A stretch of DNA of 64,000 nucleotides from positions 206,425 through 270,424 of the forward strand of contig NZ_BBYJ01000011.1 in assembly GCF_001528665.1 (NCBI RefSeq), in the 5' to 3' direction. The stretch comes from Microtetraspora malaysiensis. GTDB taxonomy: Bacteria > Actinomycetota > Actinomycetes > Streptosporangiales > Streptosporangiaceae. Positions 1-9,104 of the stretch are shown here, one piece after another. How positions within the stretch are numbered: position 1 is the stretch's first letter; every line of letters begins with the position of its first letter. Both the position numbers and the translations under genes were made by a program. The notes beneath the pieces were generated by a model, which searched no databases, was not told where the DNA came from, and saw only the letters and a list, made by a program, of their open reading frames with translations.

Positions 1-243
1 GGCCTCGATCACCGCGGCGGTGCAGAACCGGCGGACCCGGGACGCGGCGTCGGCCTCGCGGCGGAAGCGCATCCTGAACTGCTCGTGCCGGCTGAACTCG
101 GGGTTGATCACCTTGATGGCGACCCGTTGGCCGTCCGGGGACTCGCCGAGGTAGACCGTGCCCATGCCGCCCGCGCCCAGGCGCCCGAGCAGGCGATATG
201 CGCCGATGTGAGGGGGGTCTCCCGGAGTGAGGTCGTTCACCAC
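1..243 (-). CDS. Serine/threonine protein kinase, N-terminal fragment (runs off left edge)
   Basis: The first 80 or so residues of a Hanks-type Ser/Thr protein kinase can be read on the minus strand before the window ends. Visible are the glycine-rich ATP loop (GRLGAGGMGTVYLG), the VAIKVIN motif with the ATP-anchoring lysine, and the start of the alpha-C helix region (FRREADAASRV), which is the order expected for subdomains I to III. The start is a GTG at 243 or the adjacent GTG at 240; no strong ribosome binding site separates them. It lies 95 bp downstream of the penicillin-binding protein gene on the same strand, a pairing that fits cell-wall signalling in actinobacteria. The catalytic loop and any membrane or sensor domain lie outside the window, so the subclass cannot be named. 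Confidence 0.85.
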   Translation of the reverse strand, partial: MVNDLTPGDPPHIGAYRLLGRLGAGGMGTVYLGESPDGQRVAIKVINPEFSRHEQFRMRFRREADAASRVRRFCTAAVIEA

Positions 244-338
244 GCCATCCAACCGCGTACCGTCATATTTCGCACATTCAGCGGCAAAGCCTACAGAGAT
301 CTCCGCGGAGGCCGGGACCTGCGGCGAACGCTCCCCGG

Positions 339-1952
339 TTAGCCGAGGCCCTTGAGGAAGGCGGCGGCGATCGGCGCGGCGACCTTCCCGCCGCCGCCCC
401 CGCCCTCGACGACGACGGCGAAGGCCACGTCGCCGCGGTAGCCCATGAACCAGGCGTGGGAGTCCAGCTTCTCGCCGGTGCCGAACTCGGCCGTCCCGGT
501 CTTGCCCGCCGTACCGGCGGGGAGGCCCGCTGAGCGTGCCGTGCCCTTGCTCACGACGGCCTTCATCATCGAGCGCAACTGCTCGGCGACGCCGTCCGGC
601 AGCTTCTTCGGCGTGACCTTCTGCTTGAGGTCGGGCACCAGGGTCGGCGGACGCCAGGTGCCGTCCGCCACCGCGGCGGCGACCGTCGCGACGACCAGCG
701 GGCTCGCGGTGATCCGGGCCTGGCCGAAGGCCTCCGCGGCCAGCTCCGCGTCACTGCTCGCCTTGGGCATGCTCGCCTTGGTGACGGGGACGCCGATGTT
801 GAGCGGCTGGTTGAAGCCGAGGTCGGAGGCGATGTCGTAGAGCTTCTGCGCGCCGAGCTTGGCCGCCGCCAGCGGGGCGAAGGTCGTGTTGCACGAGTGC
901 GCGTAAGAGTCGAGGAACGACAACGCGCCGAACGCCTCGTGGTCGGAGTTGCGGATCTTCAGGCCGCCGACGCTGGCGGTCTCGGGGCAGGTGACCCGCG
1001 CCGACGGGGTCAGGCCCTCCGCCAGCAGGGCGGCGGCGGTGATGGTCTTGAACGTGGAGCCGGGCGGGTAGCGGCCGTCCAGCGCCCGGTTGAAGCCGCC
1101 CACGTTGTTGACGACCGCGAGGATCTCGCCGCTGGACGGCCGTACGGCGACGAGCGAGGTGGGCTTCTTCACGTCGCGTACGGCGTCGGCGGCCGCGCGC
1201 TGGACCCGCAGGTCGAGGCTGGTCGTGATGTCGTGCCCCGGTGCGCCCTTGATCGTCTTCAGCGTCTTGTCGCCGCCCCGGATCTCGGTGGTCGGCGTGC
1301 CGGCCAGCCGCCGCTGGAACGCCTCCTGCAGGCCGCCGCGTCCGATGGCGTCGCCGGTCTTGTACGCCGAGCCCAGGGCCTTGACGTCCTTGGCCGCCGC
1401 CTTGTCGAGGTAGCCGACGAGCTGCGCGACCGACCCGCCCACGTCGCCGCCGTCGATCCGGTTCCCGGCCACGTCGGTGATCTTGCCTCGGGCCGGCCAG
1501 GTCGTCTTGAGGGACAGATGGTTCGTGCCGGTCAGCTCGGGATGCGCGGCGCGCGGGGTCCAGGCGACCTTCCAGTAGTGGTCTTTGACCACGAGGTCGA
1601 TCGTCCCGTCGTAGGCCCACTCGCCGACGTCCTTCAGCGTGGCCGTCGCGCGGTACGCGGCGGTGGCCCGGTCGTCTCCGGACGGGGTGACCGCGCCGAG
1701 GGCGACGGCGACCGCGGTCGCGCCGAGGTTCTTGGTGAGCTCGGCGTAGGCCGCGTCGAAGCCGGGCGCCTGCGCGGTCAGCTCCGCCTTCATCGCGGTC
1801 AGGTCGCCCCGGGACCAGGCGTCGGCGAACCGCCGCGCGGTCTCCTGCGGGGTGCCCCTGGTGTGCAGGACGTAGTAGGCGCCGCCCGCCGCGCCCCCGG
1901 CCAAAACCACCGCGACGGCGGTTGAGATCGCGATCGTACGTCCTCGGGGCAT
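339..1952 (-). CDS. Penicillin-binding transpeptidase with NTF2-like N-terminal domain
   Basis: A 537-residue class B type penicillin-binding protein, which would crosslink peptidoglycan stem peptides outside the membrane. Residues about 6-29 form a membrane anchor. An NTF2-like (MecA N-terminal) domain follows at about 35-150, then a dimerisation region, then the transpeptidase domain from about 240. All three penicilloyl-enzyme motifs are present: SxxK as STFK with Ser299, SxN as Ser353-Cys354-Asn355, and KTG at 484-486. There is no glycosyltransferase domain. Length and domain order match actinobacterial MecA_N-transpeptidase proteins. The kinase gene downstream on the same strand suggests a wall-synthesis context; partner proteins are not visible. 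Function as a transpeptidase is well supported, beta-lactam resistance is not implied. Confidence 0.93.
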   Translation of the reverse strand: MPRGRTIAISTAVAVVLAGGAAGGAYYVLHTRGTPQETARRFADAWSRGDLTAMKAELTAQAPGFDAAYAELTKNLGATAVAVALGAVTPSGDDRATAAYRATATLKDVGEWAYDGTIDLVVKDHYWKVAWTPRAAHPELTGTNHLSLKTTWPARGKITDVAGNRIDGGDVGGSVAQLVGYLDKAAAKDVKALGSAYKTGDAIGRGGLQEAFQRRLAGTPTTEIRGGDKTLKTIKGAPGHDITTSLDLRVQRAAADAVRDVKKPTSLVAVRPSSGEILAVVNNVGGFNRALDGRYPPGSTFKTITAAALLAEGLTPSARVTCPETASVGGLKIRNSDHEAFGALSFLDSYAHSCNTTFAPLAAAKLGAQKLYDIASDLGFNQPLNIGVPVTKASMPKASSDAELAAEAFGQARITASPLVVATVAAAVADGTWRPPTLVPDLKQKVTPKKLPDGVAEQLRSMMKAVVSKGTARSAGLPAGTAGKTGTAEFGTGEKLDSHAWFMGYRGDVAFAVVVEGGGGGGKVAAPIAAAFLKGLG

Positions 1953-2018
1953 GCGCCGCCTCCCAGCCTCGAAACCGGCACAGAGCCTATCGCGGTCAAA
2001 TCGCCATACATGACTCGG

Positions 2019-2669
2019 TCAAGAAGAGTTTTTGACGCTGGCCGCGTATTTGTTGACGTACTCCTGGCCGGACAGGTCGCGGACGCCGGCCATGATCTCG
2101 TCGGTGACCCGGCGCCGATCGCGGGCGCTGCCCGGGTCGCCGGTGTAGACGATCGGGGCGCCGAGCCGTACCCCGATGCGGGTGAGCCGTGGCACGGTGG
2201 CCCCCGGGGGCAGCACGCGGTCGAGGCCCTTCATGGCGACCGGGATGACCGGGGCGCCGGTGGTGAGCGCGAGCCAGGCCACGCCGATCTTGCCCTTGTA
2301 GAGACGGCCGTCGGGGGAGCGGGTGCCCTCGGGATAGATGCCGAAGAGCTCGCCCTCCTTGAGCACCTGCGCGGCGGCGTCCAGCATGGCCTGCGCGGCG
2401 CCGGCGCTCTCCCGGTCGATGGCCAGGTTGCCCGTGGTGCGCATGAACATCGCCGTCACCGGGTTGCCGGTGAAGTACTCGTTCTTGGCGACGAACGTCA
2501 CCTTTCGCGGCAGCAGCGCCGGGAGGAAGAACGAGTCGAGGATGGACAGGTGGTTGGACGCGAGGATCGCGGGTCCGGTCTCGGGCACGTGCTCCCTGCC
2601 CTCGATCACCGGGCGCCACAGCAGCCGCACGGTGGGCGCGGTGACAATCTTGGCGATGCGGTAGAGCAC
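2019..2669 (-). CDS. 1-acyl-sn-glycerol-3-phosphate acyltransferase family protein (PlsC-like)
   Basis: A 216-residue acyltransferase of the PlsC/LPLAT family, which transfers an acyl chain to lysophosphatidate or a related acceptor at the membrane. The catalytic HX4D motif is NHLSILD, with His40 and Asp45. The substrate-binding block YPEGTRSPDG and the GKIGVAWLAL segment follow in the right order. Length is typical for soluble or peripheral actinobacterial members. It is monocistronic, on the same strand as the wall genes to its left, and begins at ATG 2669. Several paralogues usually exist per genome, so the exact acceptor (phospholipid synthesis or a glycolipid) is not decided. Confidence 0.93.
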   Translation of the reverse strand: MLYRIAKIVTAPTVRLLWRPVIEGREHVPETGPAILASNHLSILDSFFLPALLPRKVTFVAKNEYFTGNPVTAMFMRTTGNLAIDRESAGAAQAMLDAAAQVLKEGELFGIYPEGTRSPDGRLYKGKIGVAWLALTTGAPVIPVAMKGLDRVLPPGATVPRLTRIGVRLGAPIVYTGDPGSARDRRRVTDEIMAGVRDLSGQEYVNKYAASVKNSS

Positions 2670-2810
2670 GGGTACTCCTTCGGATCTCCGCCGGTCCTGC
2701 CTGCGTGGGCGACGACGCGATCAACCCTAAGCCCGCGCGGGGTGTGACCGCCGTGCGCGTCGCGTCCCAAGGTTCGGTACGGCTTGGCCTGATCGTCGTT
2801 TTGGGTAGCG

Positions 2811-2845
2811 AAAACCCCCGCGAGAGCGGGTCTCGCGGGGGTTTT
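2811..2845. terminator. Perfect 15-bp hairpin, bidirectional terminator candidate
   Basis: Two 15-base arms (2811-2825 and 2831-2845) are exact inverted copies around a 5-base loop. The stem is GC-rich and carries AAAA at one end and TTTT at the other, so it could act as an intrinsic terminator in either direction. No protein gene ends immediately next to it: PlsC starts at 2669 and is read away from it. Confidence 0.7.
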
Positions 2846-3949
<1,104 letters not shown>

Positions 3950-4044
3950 CGGCCCGGCCCTCTCCTTCCGTGCGGCCGCAGGAGCCGGGGCGAGCCGTCG
4001 GCCTCCCGGCTTCGGTCCGGGCTCCGACGCACGGACGGGTACCT

Positions 4045-4656
4045 CTATGCGGTTCTCCGTTCGGGGACCGGGGCAGGTTCTGCGCGGCGGTAACTACACA
4101 TCATCACGCCGGAGCCCGATGTCGCCGCATGGGTCAGCTGTAGTCCGAGCGGGGTGTCACCGCTGAAGAGTCTCTTCCCGCCGCCGACCACGATGGGATA
4201 GGTCAACAGCACGAACTCGTCGATCAGTTCTTCGCGTAGCAGGACGGGGATCAGGCTGCTGCTGCCCCAGACACTGATCTGGTTGTGCCGCTCCTTCAGC
4301 CGAAGGACCTGCTTGGCCACATCATCCCCACTGAGCACCGTCGTGTTGGTCCACTGTGCCGTCCGCAGGGTCCGTGACACGACGTACTTGGGCTGGCTGT
4401 TCAGCTTGGCGGTTCTTGGATCCGATGGATCGGCTCCGGGCCAGTAGCCGGCGAACAGTTGATAGGTCCGTCGGCCGAGCAGGAGCGCGTCCGCGCTCAA
4501 CACCGACTCAGCGGTCCGCCGGTCGACCATCGGATCTGCGTACGGCCCCGTCCAGCCACCAAGCTCGAACCCGCCGTCACGGTCCTCGTCCTGAAGGCCA
4601 GGCGCCTGGATCACGCCATCGAGTGTGACGAACGCCGTCACAACGATCTTCCCCAT
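4045..4656 (-). CDS. Dihydrofolate reductase family protein (RibD C-terminal domain type)
   Basis: A 203-residue protein of the RibD_C/DHFR-like family, NADPH-dependent reductases of unassigned substrate. It starts MGKIVVTAFVTLDGVIQAPG, the standard opening of this family, with the LLGRRTYQLFAGYWP block and the nucleotide-binding region around ISVWGSSSLIPVLLREEL, then TYPIVVGGGKRLF near the end. ATG 4656 is preceded by GAAGGGG at good distance; an upstream in-frame ATG would add only a short tail. It lies 29 bp downstream of the flavin-oxidase-like gene on the same strand and is likely cotranscribed with it under the HxlR control region. It is not the housekeeping FolA. Confidence 0.9.
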   Translation of the reverse strand: MGKIVVTAFVTLDGVIQAPGLQDEDRDGGFELGGWTGPYADPMVDRRTAESVLSADALLLGRRTYQLFAGYWPGADPSDPRTAKLNSQPKYVVSRTLRTAQWTNTTVLSGDDVAKQVLRLKERHNQISVWGSSSLIPVLLREELIDEFVLLTYPIVVGGGKRLFSGDTPLGLQLTHAATSGSGVMMCSYRRAEPAPVPERRTA

Positions 4657-4685
4657 ATGGGCCCCTTCAGGGTCGTGGTGGTGTG

Positions 4686-5207
4686 TCATCGGCCGGCGCC
4701 GAAGGCGGCCAGGACAGGGGCGGGCGTCCGTTCCGCGAACCGCCGCCGGAAGTCGAGCACGCCGACCCAGGTCGGCCGCAGGGCGATGCGCACCATGCGT
4801 AGCCCGGGTTGATCGATCGCCTGGATGTAGGCGGCGCCGGCTTCCTCGCCCATCATCCTGCGCTGCATCGTCGCGTATTCGGGGAGAACGCCCTCGACCT
4901 CGGTCAGCGTGACCTGCCCGCGAAGCATGAGTACCTGCGGGGGAGCGTCGGTGGTGTCGATGCACGTGGCGACGTCGGGGCGGGCACGCAGGTCCCGGAT
5001 CTTGTAGGTGCCGGCGAACGCGGCGATGACCAGTTCGTCGCCGGTCCACAGGAAGTTGACCGGGATCAGCCGTGGCGTCCCGTCTTTTCCGGTGTAGGCC
5101 AGGCGCGTCACAAGGGACGTGGTGAGCAGGTGCTGCGCCGTGGGCGTGTCCAGCAGCCGTGGGTCACCTTGCGGCAGGTCTGCACCTTCGTTGTCGAGGA
5201 GGCTCAT
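4686..5207 (-). CDS. Pyridoxamine 5'-phosphate oxidase-like flavin/F420-binding protein
   Basis: A split-barrel protein of about 173 residues in the PNPOx-like superfamily, which bind FMN or F420 and reduce or oxidise small molecules. The features are the N-terminal helix LDTPTAQHLLTTSLV, the TRLAYTGKDGTPRLIPVNFLWTG core strand pair, and FAGTYKIRDLRARPDVATC, where the cofactor phosphate would sit. ATG 5207 is chosen; a TTG at 5243 would add 12 residues. It is first in a two-gene unit with the DHFR-like gene and diverges from the HxlR regulator across a 77-bp region with repeated GYCCTAA motifs, so that regulator probably controls it. Substrate is unknown. Confidence 0.88.
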   Translation of the reverse strand: MSLLDNEGADLPQGDPRLLDTPTAQHLLTTSLVTRLAYTGKDGTPRLIPVNFLWTGDELVIAAFAGTYKIRDLRARPDVATCIDTTDAPPQVLMLRGQVTLTEVEGVLPEYATMQRRMMGEEAGAAYIQAIDQPGLRMVRIALRPTWVGVLDFRRRFAERTPAPVLAAFGAGR

Positions 5208-5229
5208 GACGCTCAACGTAAAGGGGCTA

Positions 5230-5275
5230 GTCCTAAAAAACAAGTAGAGGTCCTAATTAAGGATTGGTGCCCTAA
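5230..5275. promoter_or_regulatory. Three direct GYCCTAA repeats, HxlR operator candidate
   Basis: GTCCTAA occurs at 5230-5236 and 5250-5256 and GCCCTAA at 5269-5275, that is every 19-20 bp or about two helical turns. The patch is unusually AT-rich for this genome and lies between the divergent oxidase-like gene and the HxlR regulator gene. A dimeric winged-helix regulator binding on one DNA face would fit. Confidence 0.5.
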
Positions 5276-5284
5276 GATGGAGAC

Positions 5285-5941
5285 ATGAGCCGTAGCTATG
5301 GCGATCTGTGTGGTGTGGCCCGCGGGCTGGACGTCGTCGGGGAACGGTGGGCGCTGCTGGTGGTTCGCGACCTCCTGCTCGGTCCCAAACGCTTCAGCGA
5401 CCTGCTCGGCGGCCTGCCCGGCGTGAGTCCCAACGTGCTGAGCCAGCGGCTGCGCGAGCTTGCCGAGCACGGTGTCATCCAGCGCCGCGACCTCGGGCCA
5501 CCGGCCCGAGTCCACCTTTACGAGCTCACCGAATGGGGCCGCGGCCTCGAACCCGTCCTGCTCGCGCTCGGCCGATGGGGAAGCCACGCATCACCCCCGC
5601 CTGAAGGCGTGTTCGGCATCGACTCCCTGTTGCTGGGCATCAAGGCGGGCTTCGACCCGGCACGAGCCGCCGAACTGCGCGGCGTCTATGAATTTCGCGT
5701 CGGCGCCGACACCTACGTCGCCGAAGTCGCCGACAACGCGGTAAAGGTCGGCCGCCGGTCGGCAACCGGACCGCCCGACGCCGCTCTCACCACGGACGTG
5801 GACACCCTCCGTGCCGTGTGCGATCACCGGATGACCGTCCACGACGCCACCCGCTCCGGCCTCGCGCGCCTCGACGGCGAAGAAGACGCCCAGAAGCGCC
5901 TCCTCGACCTCCTCCTGACGCCATTCCGGCCCATCCGTTAG
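5285..5941 (+). CDS. HxlR-family winged-helix transcriptional regulator
   Basis: A 218-residue regulator. Residues about 10-100 form the HxlR winged helix: CGVARGLDVVGERWALLVV, then RFSDLLGGLPGVSPNVLSQR as the recognition region, and YELTEWGRGLEPVLLALGRW as the dimer helix. The C-terminal 110 residues are a sterol-carrier-like or DUF-type domain often fused to long HxlR proteins and may bind a ligand. ATG 5285 lies directly after the repeated GYCCTAA motifs, which implies autoregulation. The divergent PPOX and DHFR-like genes are the natural targets. HxlR proteins often sense aldehydes, quinones or redox stress; which one applies here is not visible. Confidence 0.92.
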   Translation: MSRSYGDLCGVARGLDVVGERWALLVVRDLLLGPKRFSDLLGGLPGVSPNVLSQRLRELAEHGVIQRRDLGPPARVHLYELTEWGRGLEPVLLALGRWGSHASPPPEGVFGIDSLLLGIKAGFDPARAAELRGVYEFRVGADTYVAEVADNAVKVGRRSATGPPDAALTTDVDTLRAVCDHRMTVHDATRSGLARLDGEEDAQKRLLDLLLTPFRPIR

Positions 5942-6147
5942 AAGGTCCTCGGCGCCTTCCCGAACGGGTGCCGCCAGGCTGCGCTGAGGTGCGGGCGGGT
6001 GCCCACGTCGAGGCGGAGCCGTCCGCACGGGTGGATGGGTGCGGCTCTCCCGGAGTGAGCGGCTCCTCGATGCAGATCTCGTGGGGATATTGGGGAGTTC
6101 ATGATTCGGCGAGGAACTTCGGGAGGGGTTGGGGCGTCATCCATAAC

Positions 6148-6363
6148 ATGAGCGACGAGACGCAGATCAATCGGTTCCGGCACCTGCCGGAGCGGCCGGA
6201 CCCGGCAACGTGGCAGTCTGATCTGGATGAGAGGCCGTTGCCGCAGGTAGTCGCCGAGCCGGCGGAGGTGGAAGACACCGGCCTGCGCTGGGTGGCGCCC
6301 GAGCTCGAAGCGACACGGCAAATCAGCGATGCGATCGTACGGCGCCGCGGTTCCCGTGACTGA
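6148..6363 (+). CDS. Small hypothetical protein (71 aa)
   Basis: A short frame beginning MSDETQINRFRHLPERPDP and ending RRRGSRD. It is acidic and proline-rich in the first half and has no membrane segment or recognisable domain. Codon third positions are mostly G or C, as in real genes here, but the ribosome binding site is weak and distant (GGAGGGG around 6121). The longer open frame it sits in begins inside the HxlR gene, so ATG 6148 is the only sensible start. It may be a real small protein or chance. Confidence 0.4.
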   Translation: MSDETQINRFRHLPERPDPATWQSDLDERPLPQVVAEPAEVEDTGLRWVAPELEATRQISDAIVRRRGSRD

Positions 6364-6958
<595 letters not shown>

Positions 6959-6974
6959 ACGGCGCCGTACGCAC

Positions 6975-6990
6975 GCACCCCCCTGGGTAA
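6975..6990. promoter_or_regulatory. Degenerate CsoR/CstR-type operator
   Basis: GCACCCCCCTGGGTAA matches 12 of 16 positions of the better copies. It lies between the repressor gene and the rhodanese gene, 46 bp before a better copy, and may be a secondary or decayed site. Confidence 0.35.
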
Positions 6991-7036
6991 TTACCGCTGT
7001 TCAATGCTGCCGTCCAGGCCGCTTTATGTGCTGAAT

Positions 7037-7052
7037 ATACCCCCAGGGGTAT
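7037..7052. promoter_or_regulatory. CsoR/CstR-type operator, copy 2 (before rhodanese gene)
   Basis: ATACCCCCAGGGGTAT, an almost perfect 16-bp palindrome, 19 bp before the rhodanese start codon. It is the best-conserved form together with copy 4. Confidence 0.75.
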
Positions 7053-7071
7053 AGGGAAAGCGAGGTAACCG

Positions 7072-7662
7072 ATGACCACGAACGCTGCATCCTCCACTGT
7101 CGACGTGACCACGGCGCGTGCGCTGATCGAGTCCAATTCCGACGTGCTCGTCGTCGACGTGCGGACTCCTGCGGAGTTCGAGACCGCGCACATCAACGGC
7201 GCGATCAACCTGCCGCTCGATCAGGTCGACGCCCACCTGCGCCAGATCGTCGCCGACGCGGGCGGGACGATGCTGCTGATCTGCCAGTCGGGCAACCGCG
7301 CCACCCAGGCGCAGAAGAAGCTCTGCGAGGCCGGGCTGCCCGGCACGGCCGTGCTGTCGGGCGGGATGAACTCCTGGGTCGCCTCCGGCGCGCCCGTCGT
7401 CCGGGGCAGGCAGAAGTGGAGCCTTGAGCGTCAGGTGCGGCTCGTCGCGGGCGGCATCGTGCTGACGTCCATCGTGGCCGACCTGTGGCTGCCCGGCGCG
7501 CGGTACGTGGGCGCCTTCGTCGGTGCGGGTCTGGTGTTCGCCGCCGTGAGCGACACCTGCGCGATGGGCATGCTGCTCGCCCGACTGCCCTACAACCGCG
7601 GCAGGGCCGACGCCGCCGAGGCGATGGCCTGCATCGCCCGGCCCGCCCGCGCCCGGAACTGA
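7072..7662 (+). CDS. Rhodanese-domain membrane protein (rhodanese-DUF2892, YgaP-like)
   Basis: A 196-residue sulfurtransferase anchored in the membrane. Residues about 10-110 are a single rhodanese domain with VVDVRTPAEFETAHINGA and the active loop CQSGNRA, catalytic Cys71, which carries a persulfide during transfer. Residues about 113-190 are a DUF2892-type two-helix membrane domain (RLVAGGIVLTSIVADLWLPG and ARYVGAFVGAGLVFAAVSD), the same layout as E. coli YgaP. ATG 7072 has GAGG upstream, directly after an operator palindrome. In this cluster it probably moves sulfane sulfur between thiols, thioredoxin and the exporter or dioxygenase. Confidence 0.93.
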   Translation: MTTNAASSTVDVTTARALIESNSDVLVVDVRTPAEFETAHINGAINLPLDQVDAHLRQIVADAGGTMLLICQSGNRATQAQKKLCEAGLPGTAVLSGGMNSWVASGAPVVRGRQKWSLERQVRLVAGGIVLTSIVADLWLPGARYVGAFVGAGLVFAAVSDTCAMGMLLARLPYNRGRADAAEAMACIARPARARN

Positions 7663-7706
7663 CCTCTTCTCCTTCGTTCCGTACGGCGGGGCCGTCTGTC
7701 TCATGC

Positions 7707-7722
7707 ATACCCCCCCGGGTAT
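7707..7722. promoter_or_regulatory. CsoR/CstR-type operator, copy 3 (before TauE/SafE gene)
   Basis: ATACCCCCCCGGGTAT, 17 bp before the exporter start codon. The outer ATAC and GTAT ends are kept, and the centre is shifted toward C. Confidence 0.72.
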
Positions 7723-7739
7723 AGAGGAAAGGCAATGCA

Positions 7740-8642
7740 ATGCTCATCGTGACCCTTGCCGTCGCTGTGGTGGTCGGCCTGACGCTCGGGTTGTTCGGCG
7801 GCGGTGGGTCGATCCTCACCGTGCCGATGCTCGTCTACGTCGCGGGCGTCCCGGCCAAAACGGCGATCGCCATGTCCCTGTTCGTGGTGGGCGTGACGAG
7901 TGCGGTCAGCGCCATCGGGCATGCCCGGGCCGGACGGATCCGATGGAAGACCGGGCTGATCTTCGGCGCCGCGGGCATGGCCGGCGCTTACGGCGGCGGC
8001 CTGCTCGGGCCGCATCTGCCCGAGGCGCTGCTGATGGCCGCGTTCGCGCTGATGATGGCCGCCACTGCGATCGCGATGATCCGCGGCCGCAAGACGCCGT
8101 CACATGACCCCGCCCGCACGGACCTGCCGATCGCGCACGTGGTCGTCGAGGGTGTGGTCGTCGGTGTCGTCACCGGGCTGGTCGGCGCGGGCGGTGGGTT
8201 CCTGGTGGTCCCCACGCTGGTGCTGCTCGGCGGCCTGCCCATGAGCGTCGCTGTCGGCACCTCGCTGATCGTCATCGCGATGAAGTCGTTCGCCGGTCTC
8301 GCCGGATACCTGCAAAGCGTCCCCATCGATTGGCCGATCGCGCTCTACGTCACCGCCGCCGCGGTCGTCGGAGGCGTCATCGGCGGGCAGCTCGCCGGGC
8401 GGATCCAGGCGGACCGGCTGCGCAAGGCGTTCGGCTGGTTCGTGCTCGTGATGGGTGTCTTCGTGCTGAGCCGGCAGGTGCCGCCGGAGCTGCTCCACTC
8501 GGCGTGGGGGCGGGCCGTACTGGCCGCCGCCGCCCTGGTGGCCGTGGCCGTCGCCGCGTACCTGCTCTTCGTGCGCCGGGGGCGGCGGCAGAGGGGCGGG
8601 GCGACGGGCGTGCCGCAGCTGTCGCAGACCGACCGCCGCTGA
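7740..8642 (+). CDS. TauE/SafE family sulfite/organosulfur exporter
   Basis: A 300-residue integral membrane protein with two repeated halves of about four helices each. Each half starts with the family motif: GLTLGLFGGGGSILTVPML near residue 15 and VVGVVTGLVGAGGGFLVVP near residue 140. The TauE/SafE family exports sulfite, sulfonates or related anions. ATG 7740 follows AGAGGAAAGG just after operator copy 3. It sits between the rhodanese and the thioredoxin genes, so removal of sulfite or thiosulfate produced by persulfide oxidation is the likely role. The thioredoxin gene follows after 33 bp without its own operator and is probably cotranscribed. Confidence 0.92.
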   Translation: MLIVTLAVAVVVGLTLGLFGGGGSILTVPMLVYVAGVPAKTAIAMSLFVVGVTSAVSAIGHARAGRIRWKTGLIFGAAGMAGAYGGGLLGPHLPEALLMAAFALMMAATAIAMIRGRKTPSHDPARTDLPIAHVVVEGVVVGVVTGLVGAGGGFLVVPTLVLLGGLPMSVAVGTSLIVIAMKSFAGLAGYLQSVPIDWPIALYVTAAAVVGGVIGGQLAGRIQADRLRKAFGWFVLVMGVFVLSRQVPPELLHSAWGRAVLAAAALVAVAVAAYLLFVRRGRRQRGGATGVPQLSQTDRR

Positions 8643-8675
8643 TCAACGCGGCGATCCGAAAGGGAGTGAGCAGTC

Positions 8676-9041
8676 ATGACCGTGGAACTGACCACGGACA
8701 ACTGGAACACGATGGTCACCTCCGACGGCATCGTGCTCGTGGATTTCTGGGCCGCCTGGTGTGGGCCGTGCCGTCGCTTCGCGCCGGTGTTCGAGGCGGT
8801 GGCGGCCCGCAACCCGGACCTCGTGTTCGGCAAGGTGGACACGGAGGCCGAGCAGGAGCTGGCGACGGCGTTCCGCATCACCTCGATCCCGACCCTGGTC
8901 GCGATCCGGGACGGCCTCGTGGTCTTCGCCCAGCCCGGGGCGCTGTCCGAGGCGATGCTCGATGACCTGGTCGCCCGGGTCCGGGCGCTCGGCATGGCGG
9001 AGGTCCGCCGCCATCTCACCCGTCAGCCGGCGCAGGGCTGA
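8676..9041 (+). CDS. Thioredoxin
   Basis: A 121-residue thioredoxin with the canonical active site WCGPC (Cys29 and Cys32) and the cis-proline region ITSIPTLVAIRDG. It would reduce disulfides or release hydrogen sulfide from protein and low-molecular-weight persulfides. The start ATG 8676 is preceded by AAAGGGAGTGAG. It is 33 bp downstream of the TauE/SafE gene and before operator copy 4, so it belongs to the sulfur regulon rather than being the housekeeping TrxA next to trxB. There is no signal peptide. Confidence 0.94.
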   Translation: MTVELTTDNWNTMVTSDGIVLVDFWAAWCGPCRRFAPVFEAVAARNPDLVFGKVDTEAEQELATAFRITSIPTLVAIRDGLVVFAQPGALSEAMLDDLVARVRALGMAEVRRHLTRQPAQG

Positions 9042-9062
9042 GGGCACCGTTGTGCGCGGAAC

Positions 9063-9078
9063 ATACCCCCCGGGGTAT
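9063..9078. promoter_or_regulatory. CsoR/CstR-type operator, copy 4 (before persulfide dioxygenase)
   Basis: ATACCCCCCGGGGTAT, a 16-bp palindrome with only the central pair off, 26 bp before the dioxygenase start codon. It gives this last gene its own promoter control. Confidence 0.75.
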
Positions 9079-9104
9079 TCGGCAATACAGTGGAAGGAAA
9101 TGAA

